Position numbers and translations under genes: made by a program
Notes under the pieces: model-generated
What the model saw: the letters and a program-made list of their open reading frames with translations, nothing else
What the model was told of the DNA's origin: nothing
Databases searched by the model: none
Origin: Prorocentrum cordatum
Lineage: Eukaryota > Sar > Dinophyceae > Prorocentrales > Prorocentraceae
Reading direction: 5' to 3'
NCBI GenBank assembly: GCA_963575745.1
Contig: CAUYUJ010019871.1
Location: 98,501-162,500 of the forward strand
DNA: 64,000 nucleotides
In this document: piece after piece, positions 57,749 to 64,000 of the stretch
Numbering within the stretch: the first letter of the stretch is position 1
Layout of the letters: each line of letters opens with the position of its first letter

Positions 57749-59294
57749 AAGGGAATGAGGATGGGGCTCTGACTCTGACTCCGACCACTGGCGGCGCCGG
57801 CGCACGGGGGCCCAGCACTCCAAGAGAGAAAACGCCGCGGACAGCCAAGGACGCGACGACGACGACGACGACGACGATGGCGAAACGGGCCCCGAGAGGG
57901 CCCAGGAAACCCTCTAGACGGCCCAAGAGGCCCAAAGACGGCCCCAAGAGGGGGCGCAGATAGGAGAACCGAACGGACTTGTCGAGCCCTCCGCCCCGAG
58001 AGGCCCAGGAGGCCCGAAGAGGCCACCAACAGGCCCCAGGAGACCCAAAGGGGCCCCCAATAGGTCCCAAGAGGCCCCCAAAAGGCCACCAAACTGCTCC
58101 CAAGAGCCATCCGCAAGCGCTCCGAAGAGACCCGAAGAAGCATCCCTGACAACTCTGATCCACAACCTGGGCACGGTGGCGGGACAGGCCGAAGGCCATT
58201 CGACAGCACGAATGGAAGCTCCAAGAGGTCATTCTAGTCGGGATCGATGGGTGACAGGTTCCAGGAAGGCCCTCGTACACGCCTGAAGCGCTTCAAGATG
58301 GTCTCAAAATCTTAAAATACATCCCCATGAGGATCTCAATCTGCGAACAGGCGATGGTGTTGCTCAGGTGTTTGGCAGATGTTGGCGGTATAGCCTTTGC
58401 AGTCCCCCGTCCGCTCAGGACAGCCCATTCAGCCCGCAAAGTTGCAAAAAAACAGTCGAGGAAGGCCCCCCGGACGGGCCACGAGGGTCCCAACACGGCC
58501 CCATGGGTCTCCCAGGAAGCCTCCAGACCCCTCCAGAGGGTCCGAAGAAGGGGAACCTGGCATGAACGGCCGACCCTTTCCCGACAGATTGCCCCCCCCC
58601 CCCCCCCCCCCCCCCAGAACGCCAGTGAGCCCTCCAAGAGGCCCCCAAGAGCGCAGGATGCCCCAAAAGGGTTCCCAGGATGCCCCTAAGAGGCCCCACG
58701 AGGCTCCAAAAATGCCTCCGCGAGCACGCAGGCAAGTGCCAACGATGCTGCAAAGATGCCACTTCCAAGAGGGGCCAAAATGGGGGGACACGACAAGCCA
58801 TGTCGAGCGCTCCGCCTCGAGACGCCCTTGACTGCTCACGCAACACCTCCACCACCCATCAGCGCCGAAAAAGCAACGAATACGCTGGCAAACGCCCGCG
58901 ATGGCACAGTCTGGGCCAGCGGAATAAGCAGAGCGATTACAAAATAACAGCGGTAGCCTTATTTCGCTCGCAGATGATATAAACCTCATGCGAAGCACCT
59001 GAACGGGCCTATGGACACGTCTGGTGGTGCGACAGACAAGGAGGAGTTCCCCATCGGTCGGAAGAAGTGAGCAGAAACATAAAGTAGGAAGGCGTTGGAA
59101 ATAGATTGGGTGTCCGCCCTAAGGTAGATTCGAATCTGGGACTCCAAAAATACTCACTTTCAACGACCGAGGAGTTGATACAGGGAAACACTTGAGGAGG
59201 ATGCGGAAGATCTGAGCTGCTGTGCGTCGTTCGCCCTTTTCGCGTCTCTGGGAGCATTCTCCTCGCCACCGCTGGGGATTCCAACTGGAATCAG
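57749..59294. other. No gene; AAGAGGCCC repeats
   Basis: A (GAC)n run at 57,857-57,880, degenerate AAGAGGCCC repeats at 57,890-58,140 and 58,620-58,720, a run of 24 C at 58,592-58,615, and the repeat shared with 12,780 and position 1 at 59,030-59,180. Confidence 0.55.
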
Positions 59295-59450
59295 GTCGGG
59301 ATTGTGTCCCCCTACAGGCGGATCGTGGCCGAAAAATGAAAAATGGGCAGGAAATGCCCACTAAAGCCCCGAAAATACTCAAAAAGAATAGTCCCCTGAC
59401 CATGTCTCGACGATCTTTGGAGAGTCCTCCTGCAGAGGGACAGGCCCGAC
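59295..59450. mobile_element. Family A TIR element in the intron between ABC exons 1 and 2
   Basis: Begins GTCGGGATTGTGTCCCCCTA and ends GGGACAGGCCCGAC; the centre has ATAGTCCCCTGACCATGT. Diverged but complete. Confidence 0.7.
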
Positions 59451-59566
59451 TTAAAACCTGGAATCGAGGCGCCACAGCGCCCCGGCGAAAGGGGGCGCCG
59501 GGGAGGGAAAAGGCGGTACAGCGAGCCCTGCGCCGGGCCTCGCATCAGGCGCCAGCTGGGACGTCC

Positions 59567-59736
59567 ATCGGCGGTGGACGAACCTCCCGAGTAAACCTCC
59601 CTTCGGGGAAGACAACCCAGGACCGAAACCGACGGACCTGGACCCGCAAAAAGAACGGCCGCGACGCCCTCCTCGCGAACCAAAGACGGCCCATTCACTA
59701 ATCGACGTGTCAGGGTAGGAGGTATGTCCACCTCCG
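59567..59736. mobile_element. Family D TIR element
   Basis: ATCGGCGGTGGACGAACCTC at the start and GTAGGAGGTATGTCCACCTC at the end; interior as in the other two copies. Confidence 0.8.
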
Positions 59737-60961
59737 AGTCCAAACCCCTCGCCTCGCGTCGAGAAAAAGCATCGACGGACGGTCTCGGGCCGTGGTCGGC
59801 CTCGTGGGGGCCTTGCTGGGCCCAGGGCCTTCGAACAACAGCTGCGAGTGGGACGCTGGTCCCTGGGACGTCCACCTTCTAAGAGAAGGCAACGTCGGGG
59901 GACTGCGTAGTCTGGCATAGGAGAGCGATGATGACCCCAAGGCACGAGAGAATCACCGGGCAAAAAAAAGCCAGGCGAGCCAGCGATCGGCAGAAGACCG
60001 CCGAGACGCGCCGCACCCTCGAGGCGAATCTCACCCGAGGGTGCGACGGGGGGGAAGGGGGAAGGGGAGGGGGAAGGAAACAGATACTCAGACCTAGAAA
60101 TGCCTCGAGTGTTGCAGCACCTGTCCAAGGAATGCGACGTCCTGATTTTTTCAATACGGGACCCCTGAAGTCCCGACCCTTTCACAGGGACCGGTTTTTC
60201 ATCCTGAGTCGTCTCTTGACGTTCCCGAGGCCCGGCGGGGGCCCCCCGAGGCCGAAAATGGCCAAAAACATCTTGTTCTGATTCTTTACAACGCGCTCAT
60301 ATCTGGGGCAATGTTTGTACTTCAATCTCGGCCGCCATGGGCCGCTTCTGCGCTTCACCGCCGGGAGACAACACGGGATGTCACACCGATCCGGGGGGGG
60401 TGGCGGGGGTGGAGAGCACCAAACCGTCCCCGCATGATTCAGAGCACCGCGTCAGAGGCCCGGGGAGCTCCAGGGGAGACGAGGAGCTGGAGGAGGAGGG
60501 CAGAAAACGAGCCTGCCAGGGAGTATCAACAAGTACCCACAAAGGGACGAGCGTCCACCAGCGACAAAACGAGGCGGCTGGGGCCTCTTCAGGAGGCGAT
60601 GGGGCTCCTCAGAAGCCCCGCGGCCTCCTGGGAAGCCCCCTCTGCGGCTTCCGAGAGACGGCCCGGCAAGCTTCCCAGAGGGCCAGAGGCCCCCGGCCAG
60701 AGCCATGCCCGCCTCCCTTGCCTCCCCTCCCCCTCCCTGGAGGAGGAGGAGGAGGAGGAGGAGGAGGAGGAGGAAGAAGAGGAGGAGGGAGGAGGAGGAC
60801 GAGCCCCGGCGATGAGGCAGGCGCGCGGGCGGCGGCGCGCGCGGGTGCGGGGCCCTCCCCCCGGGGTGGGAGCTGAGCGTGCCAAGGAGGACAGAGAGGA
60901 GCACGGAGGGTGGGCATTCGGGAGGAGGAGGAGGCTGAGGAGGAGGGGCGGCGCGGCACGC
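59737..60961. other. No gene; intron after ABC exon 1
   Basis: Unique sequence to 60,590, then CTCAGAAGCCC/GGGAAGCC palindromes and a (GGA)n run at 60,739-60,785 next to the exon 1 donor side. Confidence 0.5.
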
Positions 60962-61032
60962 CTCGTCGAGCAGCAGGATGGGAGGGTTCGCGAGGATAGC
61001 TCTGGCGATGCACAGGCGCTGCTTCTCACCGC
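60962..61032 (-). CDS. ABC transporter (ABCB-type) exon 1 of those visible: signature motif to Walker B
   Basis: Read on the minus strand, this 71-nt exon gives the end of the ABC signature (GGEKQR), the helix after it (CIARAI, NPP) and the Walker B strand ILLLDE. These belong to the ATPase domain of ABC transporters, which hydrolyses ATP to drive export across a membrane. The start follows an acceptor CCAG|GC, so one base of the first Gly codon comes from an upstream exon. The end is GAG|GCGTGC, a GC donor. The next residues of the family, ATSALD, are supplied exactly by the exon at 55.39 kb. The Walker A half is not in 61.0-64 kb and presumably lies beyond the window. No other family fits this motif string. 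Confidence 0.92.
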
Positions 61033-61244
61033 CTGGCACACTCTGACGGTTGCCGTCGTCCTCCTCCCCCATCCTCGTCCTCGCCGTCGTTGATGCTCCT
61101 CGACTGGCAACTCTAAACCAACCTTTTTTCTCTCATATCTCCTGTCGCCCCCCCCCCCCCTCCATCACATCATCCCCATCTCCTCCTCCTCATACTCATC
61201 CCACTCCTACTTATGCTCGGTCATCGCCGTCTCGTCCTCCTTCA

Positions 61245-62612
61245 CCTCCGTCACCTCCTCCTCCTCCTCCTCCTCCTCCTCCTCCTCCTACTCCTCCTCC
61301 TCCTCCTGCTCCTCCTCCTCCTGCTGGTGTTGCTGCTGCCTCTGCAGCGACTGGCGCAGCGGTGCACTGGAAAGAATATCCTCCTCTCCGTTCCCTTTTT
61401 CCTCCTCCTCCTCCTCCACCCCATCCGCCTCCTCCTCCTCCTCCTCCCCCTCCTCCTCCTCCTCCTCCTCCCTCCTCCTCCTCCTCCTCCTCCTCCTCCT
61501 CCCTCATCATCCTCATCCTCCCTCCTCCTTGTCCCCCTCCTCCTCCTCCACCTCATCCTCCTCCTCCTCCTCCTCTTCCTCCTCCTCCCTCCCCCTCCTC
61601 CTCCTCCCCTCCCCCTCCTCCTCCTCATCATCCTCCCTCCCTCCTCCTCCTCCCCCTCCTCCTCCTCCTCCCTCCCTCCTCCCTCCTCCTCCTCCTCCTC
61701 CTCGTCCTCCTCCTCCTCCTCCTCCTCGTCCTCCTCCTCCTCCTCATCCTCCTCCTCCTGTTCCTGTTCCTGTTCCTCCTCGTCCTCCTCCTCCTCCTCC
61801 TCCTCCTGCTCCTCCTCCTTCATCTTCTCTCCTCTTCCGCCACAGCTCGAGTGAGAGAGAGAGAGAGATCCGGAATGGAGCAGGGAGGGAAGCAGGAGCT
61901 CAGGGGAGGAAGGAAGACGGGCACCTCATCACGCCCCTCGATCCCGCCCTCTCGCTGTTCCCCAAACCCCTCCCCCGTTCCTGTCCACCTCCCACACCCG
62001 TTTCTCACCCCCGTCCTGCCCGCCCACTTCCGCGTCTCCCACCCCCCCAACACCCACTTCCCCACTTCCCCACTCCCCCATTTCCACACACACACACAAA
62101 CACACTCATCCCTCGTACCCCCGCCCACACCGTTCATCCCACCCCCCTAACCCGACAACTCGCTCCTCATCCTCCTCCTCGTCCTCTCCCTCCTCCTGCT
62201 CCTCTTCCTGCTCCGCCCCTCCTCCTCCTCCTCATCCTGCTCCTGCTCCTCTCCTCCTCCTCCTCCTCCTCCTCCTCCTCCTCCTCCTCCTCCTCCTCCC
62301 CTCCTCCTCTCCTCCTCCTCCTCCTCCTCCTCCTCCTCCTCCTCCTCCTCCTCCTCCTCCTCCTCCCTCCTCCTCCTCCTCCTCCTCCTCCTCCTCCTCC
62401 TCCTCCTCCTCCTCCTCCTCCTCCCTCCTCCTCCTCCTCCTCCTCCTCCTCCTCCTCCTCCTCCTCCTCCTCCTCCTCCTCCCTCCTCCTCCTCCTCCTC
62501 CTCCTCCTCCTCCTCCCTCTCTCCTCCTCCTCCTCCTCTCCTCCTCCCTCCTCCTCCTCCTCTCCTCCTCCTCCTCCTCCTCCTCCTCCTCCTCCTCCTC
62601 CTCCTCCTCCTC
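61245..62612. repeat. (CTC)n arrays, two long blocks
   Basis: 61,245-61,830 and 62,158-62,612, separated by C-rich sequence with an (AC)n run near 62,083. Upstream of ABC exon 1 on the sense strand, so in an intron if the gene continues to the right. On the sense strand they are (GAG)n. Confidence 0.9.
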
Positions 62613-64000
62613 CGCGCGTCCCTCCCTCCCCACCACTCGCTGCCATCCCTCACTTGTCCCCCGACTCCCTGCTGACGCCTACAAGTCCTCCTCCACCTCC
62701 CCCCCCTCTCCCCGCTCCCCTTCCTCGCCCACCCGGCGCCACTCCCGCCCTCGCTCCTCCACACAGATCTCGGAGAAGGGCACATCGAGACAAACGCAAT
62801 TCGGAATCGATAGGGGTGTGGGAGTTCCCCGGGGGGGCCCCTTGCAAAACAAGCCCCTAAACCCCCTGAGGCTTGCTTTTGGGGGGCGGGGGAGTCCGGG
62901 TCAGGGGGGAGGGAGGGCTCGGGGTGTTCTTGTACGAGCTAAAAGCCATGCTGATGTGGGCCCCACCCAAAACAAAAAACTCAAGGTAGGTTTCAGTGTG
63001 GGTTCCATGTGTCCCCGTGCTGCGCCCCAGAAACCTGAAACATCGCGCACAACCCACCATCGAGTGGTGTTCTGTTGGGAGGGCCCCTGCAGGGCAGTTT
63101 TCAATACATAGGATTTCTTGCCATATAGGATCTAATCAATGATTAAGTTATGAATACATGTATGCATGAGCTCATCGTTGTTTTCAATACTAAGTCCCTG
63201 CATTTGTTATACATGATCCGCACGCGGAGCATGTATTGAAAACAGCACTGTAGGGGGACCCCCCCCTTAACACCCCACCCAGGGGTTGGGGCAGGAGGTC
63301 CGGCGGGGGGGAAAAAAAAACAATATTTCCCCCTCTCAAACAAAAACTCCTCAATGGTTGTTTGGAAAAAATCTCCCTTCAGGGGCGGCGTTTGGGGGGG
63401 TCCTGGGGAAAAAACCCTCCTCACCCCCCGAAAACCCATCTTGAGGGAGCTTCGGCCATCTAACCCTCAAGCGCCGCTTTGAGCAGGTTTTAGGGTTAAG
63501 TTGTTCCCGGCAAGGATCTCCCCTCCCCCCCTGTATAATAATAAACATTCCTTGCAGGCTTTTGGCACCTTCTGGTTCGGAGCGCAAATCCGTCTGACCC
63601 GTCCAAGGTCCCTCTAGATGGGGAGTTTTGTGGGGTCTCCAGGTGGGACGCCACCACACCCTCCCAAACACACGCCTGGAGAAGTGTGGTGGAAGGTTGC
63701 AGGGGGACAGGGATCCCCGAACCCCATGTGATCCCCCTGTCCCCCCACGAACTCCCCTTGAGGGTTTTTTGTTTGGGGGCTCCGACCAAAAACAAACTCC
63801 AAAACACAACCCCACCCAAAAACCCACCTTGAGGGCTTCTTGCAAGCCTTGAAGGTTTTTGTTGTCAACCACCTGAAAACACAGCTTGAGGATTCCCCAT
63901 GAACTCTCCCAGAGGATGATTTGTAAAGGGTTCCGGGGACAAAACAAACTCCCCCCCTAAAAAATTCCTTCAAGCATTTTTGGAGGGCTCCAACGGGAAA
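62613..64000. other. No gene; right end
   Basis: Apart from the short TIR element at 63,080, a degenerate repeat with CCTTGAGGG, AAAACCC and GGGGGTTCC-type motifs runs from 63,240 to the end. No ABC exon was found. Confidence 0.4.
63080..63265. mobile_element. Short TIR element near the right end
   Basis: GCAGTTTTCAATACAT near 63,093 and its inverse ATGTATTGAAAACAGC near 63,230, extended by GGGCCCCTGCAG and CTGTAGGGGGACC. AT-rich interior. Confidence 0.7.

Overview
The window looks like nuclear DNA of a dinoflagellate. Five things point there: a copia-type LTR retrotransposon with the domain order usual in these algae, near-complete copies of the dinoflagellate spliced leader inside that element, a host gene cut into 39-71 nt exons whose introns use GC and GA donors but no GT, many short terminal-inverted-repeat (TIR) elements, and very long (CCT)n and (ATC)n arrays. 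There are no operons, rRNA genes or CRISPR arrays. Most open frames on either strand are by-products of triplet repeats.

Two real coding systems are visible. (1) An ABCB/MDR-type ABC transporter on the minus strand. Six exons at 61.0, 55.4, 49.8, 48.9, 44.8 and 33.6 kb join without a gap from the signature motif through Walker B, D-loop and H-loop to the end of a nucleotide-binding domain and the start of the linker. Weaker candidate exons lie at 11.1, 7.0 and 0.6 kb. The Walker A half should lie beyond 64 kb. (2) A 16-kb copia-type LTR retrotransposon (13,644-29,636, minus strand) with 269-bp LTRs differing at 3 positions, a 5-bp target duplication and an initiator-Met-like primer site. It encodes Gag, a CCHC knuckle, a Tpt1/KptA RNA 2'-phosphotransferase-like domain, a RING-H2 finger, a retropepsin-like protease, two regions that may be methyltransferase-like, integrase, RT and RNase H. 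The copy is damaged by in-frame stops and several frame changes.

The most striking signal is a set of 39 tiny hairpins spread through this retrotransposon, in coding sequence and 3' UTR, and not found by eye elsewhere in the window. Each has a 5-bp GC-rich stem and, on the sense strand, almost always a GNRA tetraloop. Twelve different stem sequences keep exact complementarity, the two departures are G-U wobbles on the sense strand, and all three reading phases occur. The constraint is therefore on the nucleic acid, probably the RNA, and not on the peptide.

Layout: 0-13.5 kb, TIR elements, simple repeats and candidate ABC exons; 13.5-29.76 kb, the retrotransposon inserted into a TIR element; 29.8-36.6 kb, TIR elements, ABC exon 6 and an ATC array; 36.6-44.1 kb, satellites in mirrored orientation and a 5.4-kb TIR-bounded block with a roughly 0.9-kb palindrome; 44.1-61.0 kb, ABC exons 5 to 1 separated by introns full of TIR elements, (CCT)n and (ATC)n; 61.0-64 kb, (CCT)n arrays and a short fold-back. 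All coordinates and matches come from reading by eye; no alignment or database search was run.
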